A DNA stretch of 64,000 bases, taken from positions 4,712,001-4,776,000 of the forward strand of contig NZ_AP018920.1 in the NCBI RefSeq assembly GCF_003945385.1. The letters are read 5' to 3'. Shown here one piece after another: positions 17,283-24,826 of this stretch. The stretch is from Pseudonocardia autotrophica. GTDB taxonomy: Bacteria; Actinomycetota; Actinomycetes; Mycobacteriales; Pseudonocardiaceae. The notes beneath the pieces were generated by a model. That model did not search any database, was not told where the DNA came from, and saw only the letters and a list, made by a program, of their open reading frames with translations. How positions within the stretch are numbered: position 1 is the stretch's first letter; each line of letters opens with the position of its first letter. A program made the translations under genes and the position numbers.

Positions 17283-18308
17283 ATGGACACCGCATCCCCG
17301 TCCCCCGCCACCGAGCTGATCGGCATGGTCCAGGCGCACTGGATCACCGACGCGATCTGCGCCGCAGCCGAGCTGGGCGTCGCCGACGTACTGGCCGACG
17401 GCCCGGTCGGTACCCCGGAGCTGGCCGAGGCCACCGGCACCCATCCACCGGCGCTGGACCGGCTGCTGCGCGCGCTCGGCACGCTCGGCCTGTGCACCCG
17501 CGCGGCCGACGGCCACTGGTCGACCACCCCGCTCGGCGATGCGCTGCGCCGGGACGCACCCGGCGGGGCGCACGCCAGGGCACTGCTCACCTCCCGGTTG
17601 TGGCGCCCGCTCTGGGACGACCTGACCGCGTCGGTCCGCACCGGTGAGCAGGCCTGCACCCGGGTCAACGGGCGCCCGCTGTTCGGCCACCTCACCCACC
17701 GCCCGGAGCTGGGCGCGCTCTACGACGTCACCCAGCGCGGACTGATCGACGACGCCGGCGCCCGGTTCGTCGAGGCCTACGACGTGCCGGACGGCAGCAC
17801 CGTGGTCGATCTCGGTGGCGGGACGGGTGCACTGCTGCGGCACGTGCTGGCCGCCCGCCCGGCCTGCCGCGGGATCCTGGTGGACCTCCCACTGGTGGCG
17901 CAGCGCGCACACGCCGAGCTGACCGCGGCCGGCGTCGCGGATCGCTGCGACGTGATGATGGGCGACTTCTTCGAGGCGGTGCCCGGCGACGCCGACGTCT
18001 ACCTGCTGTCCTTCGTGCTGCACGACTGGACCGACGACGAGTGCCGCGCCCTGCTGCGCAACGTGCGGACCGCGACCGGACCGGACGCACGGGTGCTCGT
18101 CGTCGAGCAGGTACTGCCCGAGGACGATCCCGGCGATCCCGGACCCGCGCTCTACGACCTGCACATGCTGGTCGGCACCGGCGGTCGCGAACGCACCCGC
18201 ACCGAGTACGCCCAGCTGCTGGCCGACACCGGTTTCCGGGTCGAGTCGGTCACCGCGACCGCCGGCCCACGCAGCGTGATCGACGCCCGTCCGCTGACAC
18301 CCCGGTGA
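17283..18308 (+). CDS. SAM-dependent O-methyltransferase family protein
   Basis: A 341-residue two-domain methyltransferase. The N-terminal winged-helix dimerisation domain (ELGVADVLADGPVGTPELAEATGTHPPALDRLLRALGTLGL) is followed by a Rossmann domain with VVDLGGGTGALL (SAM motif I), GDFFEAVPGDADVYLLSFVLHDW and the RVLVVEQVLPEDD post-motif. This matches the acetylserotonin-O-methyltransferase-like/PF00891 enzymes of natural-product and stand-alone type. The natural acceptor is not deducible. It starts 39 bases after the cupin gene on the same strand. Confidence 0.88.
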   Translation: MDTASPSPATELIGMVQAHWITDAICAAAELGVADVLADGPVGTPELAEATGTHPPALDRLLRALGTLGLCTRAADGHWSTTPLGDALRRDAPGGAHARALLTSRLWRPLWDDLTASVRTGEQACTRVNGRPLFGHLTHRPELGALYDVTQRGLIDDAGARFVEAYDVPDGSTVVDLGGGTGALLRHVLAARPACRGILVDLPLVAQRAHAELTAAGVADRCDVMMGDFFEAVPGDADVYLLSFVLHDWTDDECRALLRNVRTATGPDARVLVVEQVLPEDDPGDPGPALYDLHMLVGTGGRERTRTEYAQLLADTGFRVESVTATAGPRSVIDARPLTPR

Positions 18309-18331
18309 CGGCCGTCCGGCCCGGGTGCGAG

Positions 18332-18368
18332 ACGCTTGCGTGAAGCGTACGACTGTTGCTGTACGCAA
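18332..18368 (+). promoter_or_regulatory. Overlapping inverted repeats upstream of mgtE
   Basis: ACGCTT-N5-AAGCGT (18332-18348), GCGTAC-N10-GTACGC (18345-18366) and TTGCGT...ACGCAA (18336-18368) share bases, so only one can pair at a time. This resembles a switching leader or an operator. I could not match it to the M-box/ykoK Mg2+ riboswitch consensus, so the role is open. Confidence 0.35.
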
Positions 18369-18433
18369 CTCACCGGGCCGATGCTGCGCCGTCTCGCGCG
18401 GTCCCGGCCCGTCTCCGGAGCAGGGAGGTGGAC

Positions 18434-19870
18434 ATGGACGCGACGACCACGACGCGCACGCAGGCCGATCAGGCCGCCCGAGGTGGAGTCCCGAGTCATC
18501 CCGACCACCTCACCGATCTGCTGACCGGAGCCCTGCACGACGGCGACCTGGTCGGTGTCGCCGCCCGGGCCTGCGACCTCAGTGCCCGCGATCTCGCCGA
18601 GGTGCTGGCCCGCTGCGACGAGACCGACGCGGGCGTGCTGTTCCGGTTGCTGGACAAGGACACCGCCGCCGCGGTGTTCGAGGAGCTCGACGCGGTCAGC
18701 GCCCAGCGGGTGCTGGACGGGATGCGCGAGGGCACCGCCGACGAGCCCGCCGACGGCCGCGGGCACACCGTCCGCGAGCTGGTCGAGGGCCTCGACCCGG
18801 ACGACCGCGCCCGGCTGCTCGGCGAGATGCCCGCCTCGGTCGCACACCGGGTGCTGGCCGGGCTGACCCCGGCCCGGCGCCGCGCGACGGCGGCGCTGCT
18901 CGGCTACCCGGCGGGCTCGGTCGGCAGACTCATGACGCCCGAGGTGGTCAGCCTGCACGCCGGCGGCACGGTCGCCGACGCGCTGGCCAGGGTGCGCCGG
19001 ACCGGCCGGGACGCCGAGACCGTCTACACACTGCCGGTGGTCGGCCCCGGCCGCCGGCTGGAGGGCACGATCGGGCTGCGCGAGCTGGTGCTGAGCCCGC
19101 CGGACACCCCGCTGACCGAGCTCGTGGAGACCGACATCCCGTGGGTCCGAGCCACCGACACCGGTGAGGAGGCGGCCCGGCTGCTCGGCGACTCGGACGG
19201 CATCGCGCTGCCGGTCGTCGACGCCGAGCGGCGGCTGCTCGGGCTGCTCACGATCGACGACGCGGTCGAGGAGCTGGAGCGCGCCGAGTCCGAGGACGTG
19301 GCCCGCCAGTCCGGCGCCGAGCCGTGGCAGGGCCACTACATGACCGCCGGGGTGCTGGGGCTGGCCCGCTCCCGCGTGGTCTGGCTGCTCCTGCTGCTGG
19401 TCGCGGCCACCCTGACGGTGAACGTCCTGCAGTACTTCGAGGACACCCTGGCCCAGGTCACCGCGCTGGCGCTGTTCGTACCGCTGCTGATCGGCACCGG
19501 CGGCAACGCCGGCGCGCAGGCCGCGACGGCGAGCGTGCGAGCACTGGCGGTCGGCGAGGTGCGGCCCTCGGACGTGCTCGCCGTGATGTGGCGCGAAGCG
19601 CGGGTCGGTGCCGCACTGGGCACGATGCTGGCGCTCGCCGGGCTGGTGATCGGGACCGCGCTGGTCGGCGCGTCGATCGCGCTGGTGGTCGGCATCTCGC
19701 TGGTGGTGATCTGCGCCTGGGCGGCGACGATCGGGGCGACGATGCCGCTCATCGCGCGCCGGGTGGGCATCGACCCGGCGGTGGTGTCCGCGCCGGCGGT
19801 GACGACCCTGGTCGACGCGACCGGGTTGGTCATCTACTTCAGCGTGGCACACCTGGTACTGCAGCTCTGA
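18434..19870 (+). CDS. mgtE: Magnesium transporter MgtE
   Basis: A 478-residue protein with the full MgtE layout. An N-terminal MgtE_N superhelix (~35-165, including VLDGMREGTADE and LLGEMPASVAHRVL) leads to two CBS domains starting at RLMTPEVVSLHAGGTVADAL (~175-295). A five-helix membrane domain follows with the selectivity signature PLLIGTGGNAGAQAATASVRALA (~355-377). It imports Mg2+ (sometimes Co2+) and is gated by cytosolic Mg2+ through the N/CBS domains. GGGAGG precedes ATG 18434. The 3' end overlaps the convergent TetR gene by 32 bp. Confidence 0.94.
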   Translation: MDATTTTRTQADQAARGGVPSHPDHLTDLLTGALHDGDLVGVAARACDLSARDLAEVLARCDETDAGVLFRLLDKDTAAAVFEELDAVSAQRVLDGMREGTADEPADGRGHTVRELVEGLDPDDRARLLGEMPASVAHRVLAGLTPARRRATAALLGYPAGSVGRLMTPEVVSLHAGGTVADALARVRRTGRDAETVYTLPVVGPGRRLEGTIGLRELVLSPPDTPLTELVETDIPWVRATDTGEEAARLLGDSDGIALPVVDAERRLLGLLTIDDAVEELERAESEDVARQSGAEPWQGHYMTAGVLGLARSRVVWLLLLLVAATLTVNVLQYFEDTLAQVTALALFVPLLIGTGGNAGAQAATASVRALAVGEVRPSDVLAVMWREARVGAALGTMLALAGLVIGTALVGASIALVVGISLVVICAWAATIGATMPLIARRVGIDPAVVSAPAVTTLVDATGLVIYFSVAHLVLQL

Positions 19871-20495
19871 GCGTGCCGATGGCGTCGAGCACCAGCTCCA
19901 GCCCGACGTCGAACTCGTCGCCGAAGGCGTAGCCGGGGCCGATCCGTTCGGCGGCGAACCGCGCCAGGTGCGGATAGCTGCCGTCCGGGAGAGCCGCGAC
20001 GATCTCCTGCGCTCCGGCCTCGATGGTGTCCGGCGCGAACGGGAGCGCGGCCTCCTGCAGCGCGAACCCGTAGACGAACGCGTCGAGCAGGGCGAACGCA
20101 TGCCCGGCGGCGGGCAGGTCGAACCCGTCGGACAGCAATGTTCCGAGCACGGCGTCGTGCTGGGCGAGAGTGGCGTGGCCGGGCCGGCGGCGGCTGTCGA
20201 GCAATGGCGCCGCCCAGGGGTGGCGGGCCAGCGCGGCCCGCGCGGAACGGCTGCGCCGGGCCAGCTCCGGGCGCCACGGCTGCCCCGGCACCGGCTCGTC
20301 GATCTCGGCGAAGACGGTGTCGACCAGGCCGTCGAGGATCTCGTCCTTGCCCGCGACGTGGTGGTAGACGGCCATCGGCGCGCTGCCGAGCCGGTTCGCG
20401 ACGGCCCGGATCGTGAGCGCCGCGATCCCCTCCCGGTCGGCCAGCTCGGTTGCCGCGGCGAGTACCCGCTCGCGGCTCAGCTGCTGCCGCGCCAT
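19839..20495 (-). CDS. TetR-family regulator
   Basis: A 218-residue repressor. The N-terminal HTH is LAAATELADREGIAALTIRAVANRLGSAPMAVYHHVAGKDEILDGLVD, and the C-terminal helical domain is of the TetR_C type. It is divergent from a medium-chain dehydrogenase gene, and the 77-bp gap contains GTAC-rich inverted repeats, so it probably controls itself and that gene. Its last ten codons overlap the end of mgtE on the opposite strand. Confidence 0.86.
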   Translation of the reverse strand: MARQQLSRERVLAAATELADREGIAALTIRAVANRLGSAPMAVYHHVAGKDEILDGLVDTVFAEIDEPVPGQPWRPELARRSRSARAALARHPWAAPLLDSRRRPGHATLAQHDAVLGTLLSDGFDLPAAGHAFALLDAFVYGFALQEAALPFAPDTIEAGAQEIVAALPDGSYPHLARFAAERIGPGYAFGDEFDVGLELVLDAIGTLRAAVPGVPR

Positions 20496-20532
20496 CGGCG
20501 TCCCCCTTGTGGTCGATGCCGTCCGACCGTAT

Positions 20533-20561
20533 CGTACGACGTACGTTTTCGTACTTAGTAC
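20533..20561. promoter_or_regulatory. TetR operator candidate
   Basis: CGTAC-GAC-GTACG (20533-20545) is followed by GTAC-TTA-GTAC (20551-20561). Both are perfect short palindromes in the divergent gap between the TetR gene and the dehydrogenase gene, in an unusually AT-rich stretch. Confidence 0.55.
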
Positions 20562-20572
20562 AGGAGTGGACG

Positions 20573-21628
20573 ATGCGCGCTGTGGTGCAGGAGCGGTACG
20601 GCACGAGCGGGGTGTGGCAGGTCGCGGAGCGCCCGGTGCCGGAGCCGGGGCCGGGTGAGGTGCTGATCCGGGTCGCGGCCGCAGCGCTCGATCGCGGCAC
20701 CTGGCACCTGATGGCCGGGTTGCCGTTCGCGGTCCGCCCGGCCGTCGGGCTGCGGGCGCCGCGCACCCCGGTGCCCGGGCGCGATCTCGCGGGCGAGATC
20801 ACCGCGGTCGGGCCGGGGGTGGCCGGGCTCGCCGTCGGCGACGCGGTGTTCGGCACGGCGCCGCGCGGCAGCCTCGCCGAGTACGCGATCGCGCCCGCGG
20901 ACCGGATCGCGCACGCCCCGGCCGGTCTCGCGCCGGAGGCGGCCGCCGCCCTCGGGGTGTCCGGGCAGACCGCGTGGCAGGCGGTGCACACCGCGGGCCG
21001 GGTCACCGCGGGCGCGTCGGTACTGGTCCTGGGCGCGTCCGGCGGGGTCGGGACGTTCGCGGTGCAGATCGCCCGCGCCGCGGGCGCGTCGGTGACGGCG
21101 GTGTGCCGCACCGGATCGGTGGATCTCGTCCGCGGGCTCGGCGCGACCGAGGTGATCGACCGCACCAGCACCGACGTGGCCGGTCTCGGCCGCCGCTGGG
21201 ACGTCGTGCTCGACATCGGCGGCAATCCGCCGGTCAGCAGGCTGCGCCGGCTGCTGACCCCGCGAGGCACCGCCGTGCTGGTCGGCGGGGAGCGGCCGGA
21301 CGCCCGGATCACCGGCGGCTACGGGCGGCTGCTGCGCGCCGCGGCGCTCTCACCGCTGCTGCGGCAACGGCTCGTCGTGCTGGTGGCGAGCGAGAACAGC
21401 ACCGACCTGGGACACCTGCGTGACCTGGTCGAGACCGGCGAGCTGACGCCGGTGCTCGACCGGACCGTCGGGCTGGACGACGCCGGCGCCGCGATCGAGC
21501 ACCTGGGGTCCGGCCGGGCCCGCGGCAAGATCGTCGTGCGGATCGGATCGGATCAGTCGGCGGACCGGCGCAGCGGGACCGGAGCCCACCAGGAGACCAT
21601 CCGCCAGAGCCACTCCACCGGCCCGTAG
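20573..21628 (+). CDS. NAD(P)-dependent zinc-independent alcohol dehydrogenase/quinone reductase
   Basis: A 351-residue MDR protein. It has an N-terminal GroES-like fold with PGRDLAGEITAVGPGV, then the Rossmann motif VLVLGASGGVGTFAVQIARAAGA (~155-177). No zinc ligands are seen. After the normal family end (ARGKIVVRI) it carries an odd tail of about 25 residues rich in Ser, Arg and Gln. That tail overlaps the 3' end of the convergent DUF418 gene by 76 bp. GGAG precedes ATG 20573. It is probably repressed by the divergent TetR protein; the substrate is unknown. Confidence 0.85.
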   Translation: MRAVVQERYGTSGVWQVAERPVPEPGPGEVLIRVAAAALDRGTWHLMAGLPFAVRPAVGLRAPRTPVPGRDLAGEITAVGPGVAGLAVGDAVFGTAPRGSLAEYAIAPADRIAHAPAGLAPEAAAALGVSGQTAWQAVHTAGRVTAGASVLVLGASGGVGTFAVQIARAAGASVTAVCRTGSVDLVRGLGATEVIDRTSTDVAGLGRRWDVVLDIGGNPPVSRLRRLLTPRGTAVLVGGERPDARITGGYGRLLRAAALSPLLRQRLVVLVASENSTDLGHLRDLVETGELTPVLDRTVGLDDAGAAIEHLGSGRARGKIVVRIGSDQSADRRSGTGAHQETIRQSHSTGP

Positions 21629-22530
21629 GCGAAGCGCCGCAGCCACCACCGGCTGGCGGGCACCTGCACCGCCAGGATCGCCGCGGCGAGCACCAGCACC
21701 AGCGGATAGCGCTCGGAACCGGACAGTCCGATCAGCGGCGCGAACGCGAGCACCAGCAGGGTGGCGCCGAGGTAGTTGGTCAGCGCCATCCGGCCGAGCG
21801 GTTCGAGTACCGCGGACAGGGCCGGTCCGGCCGGGGTGCGCAGCAGCAGGGCGAGCCCGGTCACGTACGCCACGGCGAGGACCAGGCCGGCTACCGGGGA
21901 CAGGTGGTCGAACCCGCTGTACCGGATCGACCCGGTCTGCAGGACGAGCAACGGCACCGCACCGGCCACCGCCACGGCGCACACGACGCCGACGCCCACC
22001 CCCGGGCGCTCCAGCCGCTCCGGGATGCCGTAGCGGGCCGCGGCCGCCCCGAGCAGGAACATGCCGGGGATCAGCAAGATCCCACCGTGCAGGACGAACA
22101 CGGCGATCCCGGTCGCGGCGATCCCGCCGAGCAGCACCACGATCCGGGGCAGCCAGGACGCCGGCAGCAGCACCACGATCCCGGCGATCGCGTAGGGCAG
22201 CAGCGCCTCCCCCGGATGCAGCAGCTGGTGCAGCGCGCCGAGCACGCCCAGCGCGAGCAGCCGGCGCAGCAGCACCAGCCGGGGCCGGTCGGTGCGGGTC
22301 GCCGCGCGCTGCAGGAAGATCGCGAAGCCCAGACCGAACAGGAACGAGAAGATCGGGAAGAACCGCTGCTGGACGAGGAGCTGGAACCACTGCTCGGTGC
22401 CGCCCTCCCAGCCGTCGCGGGCCGGGATCGGCATGTCGGCCAGCGGCGGGATGTTGACGATCAGGATGCCGGCCAGTGCCAGCCCGCGGATCGCGTCCAG
22501 TGCCCGGATGCGGCCGGTCGTCGTGCTCAA
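21553..22530 (-). CDS. DUF418/YeiB-like polytopic membrane protein
   Basis: A 325-residue membrane protein with about eight to ten helices. It opens with the family signature RIRALDAIRGLALAGILIVNI and contains FFPIFSFLFGLGFAIF, then the C-terminal DUF418 part (PLGRMALTNYLGATLL...WLRRFAYGPVEWLWRMVSWW). The function of the family is not settled; acyltransferase-like or transport roles have been proposed. Its start overlaps the response regulator stop by four bases, so it belongs to the two-component operon and is probably its output or a linked sensor component. Confidence 0.85.
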   Translation of the reverse strand: MSTTTGRIRALDAIRGLALAGILIVNIPPLADMPIPARDGWEGGTEQWFQLLVQQRFFPIFSFLFGLGFAIFLQRAATRTDRPRLVLLRRLLALGVLGALHQLLHPGEALLPYAIAGIVVLLPASWLPRIVVLLGGIAATGIAVFVLHGGILLIPGMFLLGAAAARYGIPERLERPGVGVGVVCAVAVAGAVPLLVLQTGSIRYSGFDHLSPVAGLVLAVAYVTGLALLLRTPAGPALSAVLEPLGRMALTNYLGATLLVLAFAPLIGLSGSERYPLVLVLAAAILAVQVPASRWWLRRFAYGPVEWLWRMVSWWAPVPLRRSAD

Positions 22531-23198
22531 CTGACCAGGCCCGCGCGGAAGGCGAGTGCCACCAGCTGCACCCGGTCGCGGGACTGTGTCTTCGCCAGCA
22601 GGTGCCCGATGTGGGTCTTCACGGTCGCCTCGGACACGACCAGCTCGGCCTGGATCTCGGCGTTGCTCATGCCCTGCCCGACCAGGCCCAGCACCTCGTG
22701 CTCACGCGGAGTCAGCGCGGTGAGCGCGGCCGTCGCCTCGGGTGCGGCGGCGGCCGGTTCGGGCGCGGACAGCAGCGGCGCGGTGGCCCGCAGCAACCGC
22801 CGGGTGGAGACCGGATCGACGACCGAGTCGCCCCGGTACACGGTCCGGACGGCCTCGATCAGCTCCTGCGGCCGGACGTCCTTGAGCAGGAAACCGCTGG
22901 CCCCGGCGGCGATCGCGGCGGTCACCGACTCGTCGAGATCGAAGGTCGTCAGCACCATCACCTTCAGGCCCGGGTGCGCGGCGACCGCCCGCCGGGTCGC
23001 CTCGATGCCGTCCAGGCGCGGCATCCGGACGTCCATCAGGACGACGTCGACCTCGGTGCGCTCCAGCTCGGCCAGCGCGGCCTCGCCGTCCCCGGCCTGG
23101 GCGACGACGGACAGGTCGTCGCACGAGTCGAGCACCATGGCGAAGCCTGCGCGGACCAGCTCCTGGTCGTCGACCAGCATCAGACGGACAGCGGTCAC
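22527..23198 (-). CDS. NarL/LuxR-family response regulator
   Basis: A 223-residue regulator. The receiver domain (~4-120) has the acidic pair DDQ, the phospho-acceptor Asp in VVLMDVRMPRLDG (~D54), the switch Thr in VLTTFD, and Lys in LLKDV. The C-terminal GerE HTH is LTPREHEVLGLVGQGMSNAEIQAELVVSEATVKTHIGHLLAKT. Four-base overlaps join it to the histidine kinase before it and the DUF418 gene after it. All three are on one transcript. Confidence 0.94.
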   Translation of the reverse strand: MTAVRLMLVDDQELVRAGFAMVLDSCDDLSVVAQAGDGEAALAELERTEVDVVLMDVRMPRLDGIEATRRAVAAHPGLKVMVLTTFDLDESVTAAIAAGASGFLLKDVRPQELIEAVRTVYRGDSVVDPVSTRRLLRATAPLLSAPEPAAAAPEATAALTALTPREHEVLGLVGQGMSNAEIQAELVVSEATVKTHIGHLLAKTQSRDRVQLVALAFRAGLVS

Positions 23199-24427
23199 CG
23201 TTCTCCTCTCAAGGGCAGCCGCAGCCGGACGGCCCAGCCGCCGTCCGGGTGCGGGCCGGTCTCGACGGAACCGCCGTGCAGGGCGGCCCGCTCACGCATA
23301 CCGATCAGGCCGTGACCGCCACGCGGCGGCCGCGGGACAGGCCCACGCGCACCCTCGTCGCGGATCCGGACGGTCAGCTCGTCCTCGGTCCACTCCAGGC
23401 CGACGTGGGTCGGGGTGGCCGGCCCGGCGTGCTTGAGCACGTTGGTCAGCGCCTCCTGCACCACCCGGTAGGCGGTCAGCGCGCTGCCGCCGCCGATCGG
23501 GCGCGGTGTGCCGGTGACGGCGAGCTCGACCGGCAGCCCACCGGCCCGGACCTGCTCGACGAGTGCGGCGACGTCGTCGGTGCCGGGCTGTGGACGGCCG
23601 GGCTCGTCGACGCCGCCGTCGTCGATCCCGGAGTCGCGCAGCATCTCCAGCAGACCGCGCACGTCACCGAGCGCCTCCCGGCCGGTGGTGGCGATACCGG
23701 CCAGCACCTCCACCGCCTTCTGCGGGTCGCGCTGCGCGGCGAACTGGCCGCCGTCGGCCTGCGCGATGATCCCGGACAGCGAGTGCGCGACGACGTCGTG
23801 CACCTCCCGCGAGATCCGGGAGCGCTCGGCCAGCAGCTCGATCCGCACCTCCTGGCGCCGGGTCTCCTCCAGCAGCCGGGCGCGGTCGCGGAGCTGCTCG
23901 GTCCGCCGCACCGCGGCCCGGCGTAGCGACCCGGACAGCCAGACGAGCAGCGCGAGCACCAGCGGGACGCCCAGGACCAGCGGCAACGCCCACGGTCCCG
24001 GCAGGTCGGCGGTGGTGGTCAGCAGCCCGATCGCCGGCCGGATCACCGCGCCCAGCAGGATCAGGACGAAGGCGACCGCGCCCGCCCAGCGCGGGCCGTA
24101 GGCGATCGCCGAGTACCCCATGACCAGTGCCGGCAGCAGGACCACCGCGCCGATCCCGGGGAAGAACAGCTGCGCGGCGGCCGCGATCACGGCGGTGCCG
24201 ACCGCGGCCGGGATCGGGTGCGTCCGCCGGAGCGCCACCGGCGTCGCGACCAGCACGGCCATCACCAGGGCGACGGCCTGGTCGGCGCGCGGCACCTTGC
24301 CCTCGAGCGTCCAGCTGACCGCGACGTACATCAGCAGCGCGGCGAGGACGGCATCGACGACGACCGGATTGCGCCGGCACAGCGTCACGAACCGCTCGAC
24401 GATCGTGGGGCGCTCCGCCGCGGTCAC
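23195..24427 (-). CDS. Sensor histidine kinase, HisKA_3 type
   Basis: A 410-residue kinase. The N-terminal half has about five membrane helices (from RFVTLCRRNPVVVDAVLAALLMYVAV to PLVLGVPLVLALLVWL) with short loops, so sensing is probably in or at the membrane. The dimerisation box is RSRISREVHDVVAHSLSGI (phospho-His in REVHD). The HATPase_c domain follows with ALTNVLKHAG and GHGLIGMRERAALHGG. GTG 24427 has a GGTGGGGG site; ATG 24484 is an in-frame alternative without one. It pairs with the NarL-type regulator. Confidence 0.9.
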   Translation of the reverse strand: MTAAERPTIVERFVTLCRRNPVVVDAVLAALLMYVAVSWTLEGKVPRADQAVALVMAVLVATPVALRRTHPIPAAVGTAVIAAAAQLFFPGIGAVVLLPALVMGYSAIAYGPRWAGAVAFVLILLGAVIRPAIGLLTTTADLPGPWALPLVLGVPLVLALLVWLSGSLRRAAVRRTEQLRDRARLLEETRRQEVRIELLAERSRISREVHDVVAHSLSGIIAQADGGQFAAQRDPQKAVEVLAGIATTGREALGDVRGLLEMLRDSGIDDGGVDEPGRPQPGTDDVAALVEQVRAGGLPVELAVTGTPRPIGGGSALTAYRVVQEALTNVLKHAGPATPTHVGLEWTEDELTVRIRDEGARGPVPRPPRGGHGLIGMRERAALHGGSVETGPHPDGGWAVRLRLPLRGER

Positions 24428-24610
24428 CGCGCGCCCCCACCGGGCCGCACCGCACACCAGCCGGGACCGTCCACGACGAGCCATGATGCTCGGTACCCGA
24501 TCGTGGCGGGCGGCGGACCCCCGCAAGACCTGTGCTGCGTCGCTCCCATGTGTACAACCCTGCCGGGCCGACCCCCCGCGCCGCGTCGGAGCGGGGACGG
24601 ATCCCGGCCG

Positions 24611-24626
24611 TCCGACCACGGTCGGA
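24611..24626 (-). terminator. Hairpin downstream of the RDD remnant
   Basis: TCCGACC-AC-GGTCGGA is a perfect 7-bp stem lying just after the stop codon of the RDD-like frame on the minus strand and before the kinase gene. Confidence 0.4.
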
Positions 24627-24648
24627 GAGCTCCCCGCCGACCTGCGAG

Positions 24649-24795
24649 TCAGCGTCCGGGATCGAGTCCGGGATCGAGTCCGGGATCGAGTTCGACGACC
24701 GTTCCCGCGAGGAGGTCCCCGACCCGCTGGACGCGTGGTGTGAGGAGCACGGAGACGATCCCGATCAGTCCGAGGAGGACGAGCCCGGCTTCCGC
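24649..24795 (-). pseudogene. C-terminal remnant of an RDD-family membrane protein
   Basis: Forty-eight minus-strand codons before a TGA read as a membrane helix, AGLVLLGLIGIVSVLLT, followed by PRVQRVGDLLAGTVVELD. The (R)xQRxGDLLAGTVVV ending is the signature of the RDD family C-terminus (from memory). The rest of the domain is absent: upstream in this frame is only a shadow of the neighbouring low-complexity gene, whose own stop is at 24827 in another frame. A truncated gene, or a frameshift in the neighbour that once joined them, are both possible. A 12-bp unit repeated three times follows at its 3' end. Confidence 0.5.
24654..24689. repeat. Three tandem 12-bp repeats (GTCCGGGATCGA)
   Basis: Three exact copies of a 12-bp unit. 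In the RDD-like frame they encode DPGL repeats at the very C-terminus, just before the stop. Confidence 0.85.
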
Positions 24796-24826
24796 GGTCC
24801 GGTCGCCGGGAGCCGGGGACGCCGGA

